DNA of 64,000 nt from Flavobacteriaceae bacterium PS02334 (GTDB lineage Bacteria; Bacteroidota; Bacteroidia; Flavobacteriales; Flavobacteriaceae): positions 165,762-229,761 of the forward strand of contig JASCOH010000004.1 in assembly GCA_029959295.1 (NCBI GenBank), read 5' to 3'. A program made the position numbers and the translations under genes. Each line of letters begins with the position of its first letter. Within the stretch, counting starts at the first letter, position 1. Under the pieces are notes generated by a model. That model was not told the origin of the DNA. It saw nothing but the letters and a program-made list of their open reading frames with translations, and made no database searches. Shown one piece after another: positions 36,250 to 44,048 of the stretch.

Positions 36250-36280
36250 AAAAAATGCCCTCGAAATGAGAGCATTTTTT
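36250..36280 (-). terminator. Terminator after gdhA
   Basis: AAAAATGC-C-CTC and GAG-A-GCATTTTTT arms around a GAAAT loop; the minus strand ends in a T run. It lies 20 bases past the gdhA stop. Confidence 0.8.
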
Positions 36281-36299
36281 AACGTATGTAAAAAGCGTA

Positions 36300-37643
36300 T
36301 TAAACGATTCCTTGCGCTAACATTGCGTCAGCTACTTTCACGAAACCTGCGATATTTGCTCCTTTGACATAATCTACGAAACCATCTTTATCAGAACCAT
36401 ATTTTACGCAAGAAGCGTGGATGTCAAGCATAATTCTTTTCAATCTTTCGTCAACTTCTTCAGAAGTCCAGCTTAAACGCAAAGAGTTTTGAGACATTTC
36501 CAATCCTGAAGTTGCAACACCACCAGCATTTGAAGCTTTTCCTGGAGCAAACAAGATTTTTGCGTCTAAGAAAACTGTAACTGCTTCTGGAGTTGAAGGC
36601 ATATTTGCACCTTCAGCCACACAAATACATCCGTTTGCTACTAAAGTTTTTGCTTCTTCTTCGTTCAACTCATTTTGAGTCGCACAAGGCAAAGCAACAT
36701 CGCATTTCACTTCCCAAGGACGTTTTCCTGCAACATATTTCGCATTTGGATATTTATTCAAGTAGTCGCTGATTCTTCCGTAGTTTACGTTTTTGATTTC
36801 CATTACGTAAGCTAATTTTTCAGCATCAATTCCAGCTTCGTCATAAATATAACCAGCAGAATCAGAAAGCGTAACTACTTTTCCGCCCAATTGCGTAGCT
36901 TTTTCAGCAGCATATTGAGCAACATTTCCTGAACCAGAAATAACAACCGTTTTTCCTTGGAAACTTTGTCCTTTAGTTTCAAGCATGCTTTGTGCAAAAT
37001 ACACATCGCCATAACCTGTAGCTTCTGGACGGATTAATGAACCTCCGAAAGAGATTCCTTTTCCTGTCAAAACTCCTGTAAATTCGTTTCTCAGTCTTTT
37101 GTATTGACCAAACATGTAGCCAACTTCACGTCCTCCAACACCGATATCTCCGGCTGGAACATCAGTATTTCCACCGATGTGTTTTGACAATTCAGTCATA
37201 AAAGCTTGACAGAATTTCATGATTTCATTGTCTGATTTTCCTTTCGGGTCAAAATCAGCACCACCTTTTCCACCGCCCATTGGCAATGTAGTCAAGCTGT
37301 TTTTGAAAGTCTGCTCAAAAGCAAGGAATTTCAAGATGCTCAAGTTTACAGAAGGATGGAAACGAATTCCGCCTTTGTATGGTCCGATTGCGGAGTTCAT
37401 TTGGATTCTGTAACCTCTGTTCACGTGCGTGATTCCAGCGTCATCAACCCAAACTACTCTGAACATGATCACACGCTCAGCTTCCACCATTCTTTCCAAA
37501 AGCATTTTGTTTTGGTATTTTTTATTTTCTTCAATAAAAGGAATTACAGTCTCTGCAACTTCTTTTACAGCCTGCATAAATTCAGGCTCATTAGGATTTC
37601 TCTTTGCAACTGCTTCAACAAAAGAGTGAATACTTTCTGTCAT
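36300..37643 (-). CDS. gdhA: Glutamate dehydrogenase (NADP type)
   Basis: A 447-residue hexameric-type GDH joining ammonium to 2-oxoglutarate. The substrate lysines are in KGGIRFHPSVN and PMGGGKGGADFDPKGKSD; the catalytic Asp is in VPAGDIGVGGREVGYM; the dinucleotide fold begins VVISGSGNVAQYAAEK. Length and the VPAGDIGVG form fit the small NADP-dependent class used in assimilation. It is a single-gene unit with promoter at 37691-37718 and terminator at 36250-36280. Confidence 0.97.
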   Translation of the reverse strand: MTESIHSFVEAVAKRNPNEPEFMQAVKEVAETVIPFIEENKKYQNKMLLERMVEAERVIMFRVVWVDDAGITHVNRGYRIQMNSAIGPYKGGIRFHPSVNLSILKFLAFEQTFKNSLTTLPMGGGKGGADFDPKGKSDNEIMKFCQAFMTELSKHIGGNTDVPAGDIGVGGREVGYMFGQYKRLRNEFTGVLTGKGISFGGSLIRPEATGYGDVYFAQSMLETKGQSFQGKTVVISGSGNVAQYAAEKATQLGGKVVTLSDSAGYIYDEAGIDAEKLAYVMEIKNVNYGRISDYLNKYPNAKYVAGKRPWEVKCDVALPCATQNELNEEEAKTLVANGCICVAEGANMPSTPEAVTVFLDAKILFAPGKASNAGGVATSGLEMSQNSLRLSWTSEEVDERLKRIMLDIHASCVKYGSDKDGFVDYVKGANIAGFVKVADAMLAQGIV

Positions 37644-37667
37644 GATTATTAAGTTATTAACGTTTAA

Positions 37668-37679
37668 GAAAACGTTTTC
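37668..37679. promoter_or_regulatory. 12-bp perfect palindrome in the gdhA 5' region
   Basis: GAAAACGTTTTC lies between the predicted gdhA transcription start and its ATG. A related AACGTTT lies ten bases away. It could be a repressor site; no regulator is identified. Confidence 0.3.
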
Positions 37680-37690
37680 GTTTGATACTA

Positions 37691-37718
37691 CAAAGATACA
37701 TTATCTAACAATATTCAA
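37691..37718 (-). promoter_or_regulatory. Promoter of gdhA
   Basis: On the minus strand TTG (37718-37716), 17 bases, TATCTTTG (37698-37691), matching the Bacteroidetes consensus and the spacing seen at the trp promoter. Confidence 0.7.
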
Positions 37719-37872
37719 TATTAATTTTTAGATTTCTCAAAATTTTTATCCATTTGTTAAGAAATGGTAAACAAAGATGGCGTTCTTGAGGCATTTTTAA
37801 GCCTTTTATGATATTTTTCGAAACAAAAAACTATTTTCTTTATTTTTTTTTTATAAGTGATTTTTGTTTTTA

Positions 37873-37880
37873 TATATTTG
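37873..37880 (+). promoter_or_regulatory. -7 element for the THC0290_0291-type gene
   Basis: TATATTTG, 25 bases before the ATG at 37906. It supports that start over an in-frame codon at 37864, which would lie upstream of the promoter element. Confidence 0.5.
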
Positions 37881-37905
37881 TCCCAAATTTCTTAAAACCG
37901 GATAC

Positions 37906-38682
37906 ATGCCCAGACTTTATCTTTTCATTTTAGCATTTGCATTTAGTGGGCTGAACACCGCTTATTCGCAAGGATTTTCGCATGAAATTGGTGCTATTGT
38001 TGGACCTGTCGCTTTTCAGTCAGATTATGGCGAAAGAGGCGACGGAAGTACTTTTACTGGAAATACAGGTATTGCAATTGGACTTGTGCACTATTTGAAT
38101 TTTTCATACAATGCCGATTGTAATTGCTATTCAAGGCAGAATTTCTTCAACGACCACTTTAAAGTAAGAACAGAGCTTTCTTATATTAAAGCTGACCTTC
38201 AGCATGAAGGAAAGTGGGTTGACGACAGCAAGACTTCTGTTACTGCTCAACAGTTGAGAAACATGAGAGGAAGCGCTTCAATCATAAACCTTGGCATGCA
38301 ATTGGAATATTTTCCACTAAGCATTAGAGATTTCTCTAACACGATCGGAGCTTTTGCACCTTACGTAAGCTTAGGAGCGCAATTCAGTTCTTATAGTCCA
38401 GAAGCAACTTCAACAACCGGACCGCTAACCGTTTTGAATACTCCTGTGAAATACAGAAACGGGTTCACAAACGAAGACGGAACTACTTGGTCTGTAGTGA
38501 CAAGCGTCGGAACGAGATATAAATTAGGATATTACTCAGATTTGTTAGTAGATTTGAGATTACAATATTATTTCTCTGACTGGGTTGACGGCTTAAGACC
38601 TGACCCGAATGTTTATAAAGAAAACAAATCAAACGACTGGATGGTTTGGTTTAACGTAGGCTACATTCACTACTTAAATTAA
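37906..38682 (+). CDS. Outer-membrane/exported protein of the THC0290_0291 type
   Basis: A 258-residue protein from the ATG at 37906, with signal peptide ending NTAYSQ. The mature start HEIGAIVGPVAFQSDYGERG is the recognisable mark of a Flavobacteria-specific family labelled THC0290_0291. Alternating strands, an aromatic-rich C terminus (VWFNVGYIHYLN) and no internal helices suggest a small beta-barrel. A short Cys-x-Cys pair occurs in YNADCNCYSRQNFF. The function is unknown. It is a single-gene unit. Confidence 0.8.
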   Translation: MPRLYLFILAFAFSGLNTAYSQGFSHEIGAIVGPVAFQSDYGERGDGSTFTGNTGIAIGLVHYLNFSYNADCNCYSRQNFFNDHFKVRTELSYIKADLQHEGKWVDDSKTSVTAQQLRNMRGSASIINLGMQLEYFPLSIRDFSNTIGAFAPYVSLGAQFSSYSPEATSTTGPLTVLNTPVKYRNGFTNEDGTTWSVVTSVGTRYKLGYYSDLLVDLRLQYYFSDWVDGLRPDPNVYKENKSNDWMVWFNVGYIHYLN

Positions 38683-38700
38683 TAATCATCATAAAATAAA

Positions 38701-38730
38701 AAAAATCCCGACGCAAATCGGGATTTTTTA
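38701..38730. terminator. Bidirectional terminator
   Basis: AAAAATCCCGA and TCGGGATTTTT perfect arms with a six-base loop and T/A runs on both sides. It lies between convergent genes and can end both. Confidence 0.9.
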
Positions 38731-38750
38731 TTTATAAGTAATTCAGATTC

Positions 38751-39896
38751 TTATTTCAAAGCTTGTTCTAAATCTGCAATAAGATCTTCAGCATCTTCAA
38801 TTCCAACGCTCAAGCGAACCAAGTCATCCGAAATTCCGATTTCTTTTCTCTTGTCTTCCGGAATCGATGCGTGCGTCATCAAAGCTGGATGATTTGCTAA
38901 AGATTCTACGCCTCCTAAAGATTCTGCCAAAGTAAATACTTTCAAATTTTCTAAAAATTTAATCGCATCTTCTTTTTTTCCTGATTCAAAAGTGAACGAA
39001 ACCATTCCTCCAAAACCATTTTTCATCTGCTTTTTAGCGATTTCATGAAATGGATGAGATTCTAATCCAGGATAAAAAACTGTTTTAATCTTCGGATGAT
39101 TATTTAAATATTCTGTTACTTTTTCTCCGTTTTCACAATGTCTTTGAACTCTTAAGCTCAATGTTTTTATTCCTCTTAAAACCAAGAATGAATCTTGCGG
39201 TCCAAGAGTTGCCCCTGTTGCAAATTGCTGGAAATGCAATTGCTCTGCTAATTTTTCGTCTTTTACGATCAAAGCTCCAGCAATAACATCTGAATGTCCG
39301 CCAAGGTATTTTGTAGCCGAGTGCATCACGATATCTGCTCCTAAATCCAAAGGTTTTTGCAAATAAGGCGTTGCAAAAGTATTGTCAACTGCAAAAAGTA
39401 TTTTTTTCTCCTTCGTAATTTTAGCGATAGCCTCAATATCAGCCAATTTCATCAACGGATTTGTTGGCGTTTCTACCCAAACCAATTTTGTATTTTCATT
39501 GATCAAAGACTTGAATTTCTCCAAATCATTCATGTCTACAAAATGAAATTTTATTCCTGAATCTTTATAAATTCTTGTAAACATTCTATAAGTTCCGCCG
39601 TATAAATCATCCATTGCAATGATTTCATCACCGGCTTTGAAAGATCTTAAAACGCAATCTGTTGCAGCCAATCCAGAAGAAAAAGCCAAACCTTTTGTTC
39701 CGTTTTCGATGCTTGCAAGCGCATTTTCCAAAGCAGTTCTCGTTGGATTCGCCGCTCTGCTGTATTCATAATCGCCAACTGGCACTCCAGGGCTGGTCTG
39801 TACAAATGTAGAAGTCTGATAAACCGGAGGCATCACAGCGCCCGTGCTTGGGTCGTGATGCTGTCCTCCATGGATAACTTTCGTGTTAAATTTCAT
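38751..39896 (-). CDS. Trans-sulfuration PLP enzyme (cystathionine gamma-synthase/lyase family)
   Basis: A 381-residue Cys/Met-metabolism PLP enzyme. The PLP lysine is in DIVMHSATKYLGGHSDVIAG; further marks are YEYSRAANPTRTALENALA, SSGLAATDCVLRS and YGGTYRMF, plus SLGGVESLANHPALMTH. It acts on cystathionine or O-acylhomoserine; gamma-synthase and gamma-lyase cannot be told apart reliably by sight. It is a single-gene unit with promoter at 39929-39956 and the shared terminator downstream. Cytoplasmic tetramer. Confidence 0.9.
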   Translation of the reverse strand: MKFNTKVIHGGQHHDPSTGAVMPPVYQTSTFVQTSPGVPVGDYEYSRAANPTRTALENALASIENGTKGLAFSSGLAATDCVLRSFKAGDEIIAMDDLYGGTYRMFTRIYKDSGIKFHFVDMNDLEKFKSLINENTKLVWVETPTNPLMKLADIEAIAKITKEKKILFAVDNTFATPYLQKPLDLGADIVMHSATKYLGGHSDVIAGALIVKDEKLAEQLHFQQFATGATLGPQDSFLVLRGIKTLSLRVQRHCENGEKVTEYLNNHPKIKTVFYPGLESHPFHEIAKKQMKNGFGGMVSFTFESGKKEDAIKFLENLKVFTLAESLGGVESLANHPALMTHASIPEDKRKEIGISDDLVRLSVGIEDAEDLIADLEQALK

Positions 39897-39928
39897 ATAA
39901 ATGATTATTTAAATATCAATATTTGGAG

Positions 39929-39956
39929 CAAATTTACCTTTTAATTTCGAACCCAA
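39929..39956 (-). promoter_or_regulatory. Promoter of the trans-sulfuration gene
   Basis: On the minus strand TTG (39956-39954), 17 bases, TAAATTTG (39936-39929). Same spacing as the gdhA and trp promoters. Confidence 0.7.
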
Positions 39957-39990
39957 AACGGTATCTTTATAAATAATTAACACCAAAGAC

Positions 39991-40764
39991 ATGAAACGCA
40001 TCTTATTATTTGTTGCAATATCGCTCACTTTTGCAAGCTGCCAAAAGGATAAAAAAGAAGAAACCGAGGCCAAAACACTTGAGTTCCATACCGAAAAATA
40101 TGAAAAGAAAACTACGCTTGCGTGTACAGAAAACCAGTGCGGAACCGTAAAAATAAACGTTCTGAAAGCGCTGCATGTGCCTGTTTTGGCTGACAGCATC
40201 AACAAAAAGATTTTCAGCACCGTTCGAAGCATCGTTTATTTTGGAGAAAAACCAACAGACGGAAAAACGTATGAAGAAATCATGACTGCATTTATTGCCT
40301 CGTATGACCAGACACGACAAAAATTTCCGGATGAAAAAGCAGGCTGGGAGGCGACTGTGGATACCAAAGTGGGCTATAATTCTGATAAAATTTTAAACTT
40401 AAAGCTGAACAGTTACATGTATGTGGGCGGCGCTCACGGATATGAAGGAAACCGCTCCTTGATTTTTGACAAAACAACCGGAAAATCTCTAGAGAAAAAA
40501 GACATTTTGAAAGATACCGTTAATTTTAAAATTCTGGCAGAGAAGAAATTTCGGGAAAAGTTTAAAGTTCCGGCTGGGAAACCGATAAATTCTACGGGCT
40601 TGATGTTTATAAAAGATGTTTTTGAATTGCCCCAGACATTTTTTTATACTGATAAGGGACTGCTTTTGTATTACAACACCTATGAAATCGCAGCTTATGC
40701 CGAAGGCCCGAAAGAGTTGGTGATTCCATATGCTGAAGTAGAAAAATATCTTACCGTGAAGTAA
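39991..40764 (+). CDS. Lipoprotein with DUF4163/DUF3298-type domains
   Basis: A 257-residue exported lipoprotein (lipobox FASC, Cys17). The central part (EIMTAFIASYDQTR) and YMYVGGAHGYEGNRSLIFD are marks of the DUF3298 family, with a preceding DUF4163-like part; the pair also occurs in PdaC/RsiV-type extracytoplasmic proteins. Two Cys in TTLACTENQCGTVK may form a disulfide. The function is unknown; envelope location is likely. It is divergent from the trans-sulfuration gene. Confidence 0.8.
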   Translation: MKRILLFVAISLTFASCQKDKKEETEAKTLEFHTEKYEKKTTLACTENQCGTVKINVLKALHVPVLADSINKKIFSTVRSIVYFGEKPTDGKTYEEIMTAFIASYDQTRQKFPDEKAGWEATVDTKVGYNSDKILNLKLNSYMYVGGAHGYEGNRSLIFDKTTGKSLEKKDILKDTVNFKILAEKKFREKFKVPAGKPINSTGLMFIKDVFELPQTFFYTDKGLLLYYNTYEIAAYAEGPKELVIPYAEVEKYLTVK

Positions 40765-40779
40765 ATAATCTCCAAAATA

Positions 40780-40814
40780 AAATGCCTTCTGATTTAAAAG
40801 ATCAGAAGGCATTT
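40780..40814. terminator. Bidirectional terminator
   Basis: AAATGCCTTCTGAT and ATCAGAAGGCATTT are perfect 14-base arms with a seven-base loop, between convergent genes. T runs occur on the plus side; A runs upstream serve the minus side. Confidence 0.9.
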
Positions 40815-40818
40815 CTAT

Positions 40819-41274
40819 TTAAACAAATTTTCGGATGCTCATTATCATTCCCAAATGCGTTGCTTCGTGGTAATAATTATAAGCGATTGCATCTTCTACA
40901 TTTCGAATTGTGAATCCGATATTATTCGTGAATTCATGAAAATTTTTGAAAATTTGGCTGTTGAAATCTGTTTCCGTTTGGCTAATTGGTTCAAATAATA
41001 GCGCTTGAATTTCATCCACTTCATTCTGTGTCAAATCTCTTTCTGGCCTAGTTCCTTTTTGGTATTTTGAAATCATTTCGTTGGAAACCATTGTTGGAAG
41101 TCCCGATAATTTATAAACTAATAATTGCTGTACGACAATCGTGTGCGCAATATTCCAGATAATATTATTGCTGAAGCCATCCGGAATTTTGTTCAGCTGT
41201 TCTAAACTATAATTTTTCAACATTTCAGCCAACACTTTTCGGTTGGTTCTGGTAATCTCAAAAGCTTGGTGCAT
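40819..41274 (-). CDS. DinB-family protein
   Basis: A 151-residue four-helix protein from the ATG at 41274 (MHQAFEITRTNRKVLAEML); the longer frame adds ten residues without family support. The DinB metal-site histidines are visible: IIWNIAHTIV in helix 2 and YYHEATHLGMI (HxxxH) in helix 4. DinB proteins are metal-dependent thiol-handling or damage-linked proteins; the exact role is unknown. It is divergent from the ArsC-like gene and ends at a shared terminator. Confidence 0.87.
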   Translation of the reverse strand: MHQAFEITRTNRKVLAEMLKNYSLEQLNKIPDGFSNNIIWNIAHTIVVQQLLVYKLSGLPTMVSNEMISKYQKGTRPERDLTQNEVDEIQALLFEPISQTETDFNSQIFKNFHEFTNNIGFTIRNVEDAIAYNYYHEATHLGMIMSIRKFV

Positions 41275-41347
41275 AATTTTTTTTGATAAAAATACACATT
41301 TCAACTTAAATGGATTTTCTTTGTATCACATTTTTAAATTTCTTCCA

Positions 41348-41698
41348 ATGAACAAAATATATTACCTGGCTTCTTGCGACACCTGCCGAAAAATTATAAA
41401 ATCGCTTCCGAATATGGACAAATTAAAGTTTCATGATATTCGAGAAAATCCAATTACAGAGGAAGAATTAGAAGAAATGTACAAGCTTTCCGGAAGTTAT
41501 GAAAAGCTCTTCAGCAAAAAGGCACAGCTTTACAAATCATTAGGATTGAAAAATAAAAACCTGCAGGAAGAAGATTATAAAAAATATCTTTTAGAACATT
41601 ACACTTTCTTGAGCCGTCCGGTTTTTATTATTGACAATAAAATCTATATTGGAAACAGCCAGCAAAATGTTCATGCGGTTTCATTAGTCTTGAAATAA
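41348..41698 (+). CDS. ArsC/Spx-family thioredoxin-fold protein
   Basis: A 116-residue protein from the ATG at 41348 (MNKIYYLASCDTCRKIIK); the frame's upstream part is not family-like. The CDTC motif at residues 10-13 and the later LSRPVFIIDNKIYIGN fit the ArsC/YffB/Spx superfamily. The Arg-Pro (SRP) needed for the active-site cis-proline is present. True arsenate reductase activity is doubtful because no ars genes are nearby. Cytoplasmic. Confidence 0.85.
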   Translation: MNKIYYLASCDTCRKIIKSLPNMDKLKFHDIRENPITEEELEEMYKLSGSYEKLFSKKAQLYKSLGLKNKNLQEEDYKKYLLEHYTFLSRPVFIIDNKIYIGNSQQNVHAVSLVLK

Positions 41699-41700
41699 AA

Positions 41701-41756
41701 CACAGATTTCACAGTTTTAATTATTACAGAATTTGTGGCAATTTGTGAAATCTGTG
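41701..41756. repeat. Inverted repeat after the ArsC-like gene
   Basis: CACAGATTTCACA and TGTGAAATCTGTG are exact 13-base arms with a 30-base middle. It resembles the hairpin in the trpC-trpF gap, sharing ACACAGATTTCACAG. Confidence 0.85.
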
Positions 41757-41828
41757 CTAGAAATAATTTCAATCAATTAATAAAATTTCCAGTATAAAAT
41801 CAAATTAGTCGCTTCAAGCACTTTTTAC

Positions 41829-41836
41829 TACATTTG
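41829..41836 (+). promoter_or_regulatory. -7 element for the yicC-gmk-nadD run
   Basis: TACATTTG, 20 bases before the yicC ATG at 41856. The expected -33 position reads TCG rather than TTG. Confidence 0.55.
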
Positions 41837-41855
41837 TAGCTCTTTAAATTTGAAT

Positions 41856-42713
41856 ATGATACAATCAATGACTGGTTTTGGCAAAGCATCTTTGCAATTG
41901 CAAACCAAAAAAATTACTGTTGAAATAAAATCCCTAAATAGCAAAGGCTTGGATTTAAACGTAAGAACGCCTTATGTTTATCGTGAAATGGAACTGGGAT
42001 TAAGAAATCAAATTGCCCAAAAATTAGAAAGAGGAAAAGTTGATTTTTCTTTATTTATAGAAATTACTGGCGAAGAAACGTCGTCAAAAATAAACGTTCC
42101 GATTGTCAGAGGTTACATCAATCAATTGAAACAGGTGGTTGACGGAGACGAAACGGAATTGCTGAAAATGGCGGTAAGAATGCCAGATGCGATGAAAACT
42201 GAGCGTGAAGAAATTGACGAAAACGAATGGAAAATCATTCAAGGAGTCATTGAAGAAGGCTTGAAAAACATCCAAGAATTTAGAGTTTCAGAAGGCGCTG
42301 CTTTAGAAAAAGAATTTCTTTTGAGAATCGGAAATATCTTGTCTTTGATGAATGAAACCGTAGCTTTAGACAGCGAAAGAATCGAAACGGTGAAAACCAG
42401 ATTGAAAACGGCCATCGAAGAATTAAGCGTAAATGTGGACGAAAATCGTTTTGAGCAAGAATTGATTTTCTATCTAGAAAAATACGACATCACAGAAGAA
42501 AAAGTACGTTTAGAAAACCACCTCAACTATTTCATCGAAACCATTGCAGGAACTGAAGCCAACGGAAGAAAATTAGGCTTCATTACCCAAGAAATCGGAA
42601 GAGAAATCAACACGATGGGATCAAAATCAAACCATGCGCAAATGCAGAAATTGGTTGTTCAGATGAAGGATGAATTAGAAAAAATCAAAGAACAAGTTTT
42701 AAATGTTCTTTAA
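41856..42713 (+). CDS. YicC-family protein
   Basis: A 285-residue protein starting MIQSMTGFGKASL at 41856; two extra codons from a TTG at 41850 are unlikely. The family start MxxSMTGFG, the middle ISLNSKGLD-like SLNSKGLDLNVRTPY and the end KLGFITQEIGREINTMGSKSN are all present. YicC-type proteins are now known as endoribonucleases involved in RNA turnover. It is followed by gmk, a very conserved pairing. Confidence 0.93.
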   Translation: MIQSMTGFGKASLQLQTKKITVEIKSLNSKGLDLNVRTPYVYREMELGLRNQIAQKLERGKVDFSLFIEITGEETSSKINVPIVRGYINQLKQVVDGDETELLKMAVRMPDAMKTEREEIDENEWKIIQGVIEEGLKNIQEFRVSEGAALEKEFLLRIGNILSLMNETVALDSERIETVKTRLKTAIEELSVNVDENRFEQELIFYLEKYDITEEKVRLENHLNYFIETIAGTEANGRKLGFITQEIGREINTMGSKSNHAQMQKLVVQMKDELEKIKEQVLNVL

Positions 42714-42787
42714 AAGATTTTAGGCAGAAAGAAAAAATTAGATTTATAATTCAGAATTAAAAGATACTGAAATAAATTCAGCATAAA

Positions 42788-43363
42788 ATGAATAACGGAA
42801 AATTATTGGTTTTTTCAGCGCCATCTGGTTCAGGAAAAACTACAATTGTAAGATACCTTTTAGAACAGAAAGAATTGCATTTAGACTTTTCGATCTCAGC
42901 GACTTCGCGCGAAAAAAGAGGCGAAGAAATTGACGGAAGAGATTACTATTTTTTGAGCATGGAAGAATTCCAGAAAAAGATTGACAACAATGAATTTGTG
43001 GAATATGAAGAAGTCTATAAAGACAATTTTTATGGAACGCTGAAAAGCGAGCTGGAAAGAATCTGGGCTGAAGGAAAACACGTTATTTTTGATATTGATG
43101 TTATCGGAGGATTAAAAATCAAGGAACAATTTCCGAAGGAAACCTTGGCGATTTTTGTGAGTCCGCCATCTGTGGAAGAATTGGAAAGAAGATTACGTTT
43201 TCGCCAGACAGAAACCGATGAAAAGATTGCAATGCGTTTGGCCAAAGCCGAAATTGAAATCGCAAAATCATCCGAATTTGACGTAGTTTTGAAAAATTAT
43301 GATTTGGAAATTGCGAAAAATGACGCTTATAAATTGGTTTACGATTACCTTAAAATGATATAA
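42788..43363 (+). CDS. gmk: Guanylate kinase
   Basis: A 191-residue enzyme phosphorylating GMP to GDP. The P-loop is FSAPSGSGKTTIVRYLL; the GMP-binding region includes SATSREKRGEEIDGRDYYF and EYEEVYKDNFYGTLKSEL; the lid and final DIDVIGGLKIKEQFP and RLRFRQTETDEKIAMRL are typical. Length is standard. It lies 74 bases after yicC and is probably on the same transcript. Confidence 0.97.
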   Translation: MNNGKLLVFSAPSGSGKTTIVRYLLEQKELHLDFSISATSREKRGEEIDGRDYYFLSMEEFQKKIDNNEFVEYEEVYKDNFYGTLKSELERIWAEGKHVIFDIDVIGGLKIKEQFPKETLAIFVSPPSVEELERRLRFRQTETDEKIAMRLAKAEIEIAKSSEFDVVLKNYDLEIAKNDAYKLVYDYLKMI

Positions 43364-43369
43364 AGTTAC

Positions 43370-43438
43370 TGAGATGCTGAGGCACAAAGGCACTGAGAAT
43401 CACCTTTGAACTTAGCAACTTAGCGCCTTAGCACCTCA
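43370..43438. repeat. Imperfect inverted repeat between gmk and nadD
   Basis: TGAGATGCTGAGGCAC near 43369 faces CTTAGCGCCTTAGCACCTCA near 43419; the arms pair with a few mismatches. It lies between two same-strand genes and ends four bases before the nadD ATG, and has no T run. Confidence 0.65.
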
Positions 43439-43442
43439 AGAA

Positions 43443-44024
43443 ATGAAAATAGGATTATATTTCGGAACCTTCAACCCAATCCACGTCGGGCATTTGATCA
43501 TCGCCAACCACATGGCTGAATTTTCAGATTTAGAGCAGGTCTGGATGGTCGTGACGCCGCACAATCCTTTGAAGAAAAAAAGTACTTTGCTGGAAGATCA
43601 TCATCGCCTCCAGATGGTTTTTTTGGCAACGGAAGATTATCCGAAAATGAAACCTTCTGACATTGAATTTAAATTGCCACAGCCGAATTATACTGTAAAT
43701 ACGCTAGCTTACCTACAAGAAAAATATCCTGAAAATGAATTCTCGCTGATCATGGGTGAAGACAATCTGAATTCGTTTCACAAGTGGAAAAACTACGAAG
43801 TCATTCTTGAAAACCATGAGATTTATGTGTACCCAAGGATTTCTACAGAAATTATAAGTCCGGAATTTGAAAATCATCCTAAGATTCATATTATTGATGC
43901 GCCTATTGTGGAAATTTCTTCTACAAAAATTAGGGAAAGCATTAAATTAGGAAAGAACGTAAAGCCGTTGCTTCCGGAGAATGTTTGGGATTATATTGAT
44001 CATAACTTGTTTTACAAGAAGTGA
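43443..44024 (+). CDS. nadD: Nicotinate-nucleotide adenylyltransferase
   Basis: A 193-residue enzyme of NAD synthesis. The nucleotide site is GTFNPIHVGHLIIANHM, and the end has VEISSTKIRESIKLGKNVK, the ISSTxIR motif of the family. PHNPLKKKSTLL is the NaMN-binding area. It is last of the yicC-gmk-nadD run, convergent with the ABC exporter gene 24 bases away. Cytoplasmic. Confidence 0.96.
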   Translation: MKIGLYFGTFNPIHVGHLIIANHMAEFSDLEQVWMVVTPHNPLKKKSTLLEDHHRLQMVFLATEDYPKMKPSDIEFKLPQPNYTVNTLAYLQEKYPENEFSLIMGEDNLNSFHKWKNYEVILENHEIYVYPRISTEIISPEFENHPKIHIIDAPIVEISSTKIRESIKLGKNVKPLLPENVWDYIDHNLFYKK

Positions 44025-44048
44025 TTTTATCACAGAAATGAATATAAT

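Noticed and set aside
41348-41698. Arsenate reductase of an arsenic-resistance operon
   Set aside because: No arsR, arsB or acr3 gene lies nearby, and the superfamily is broad.
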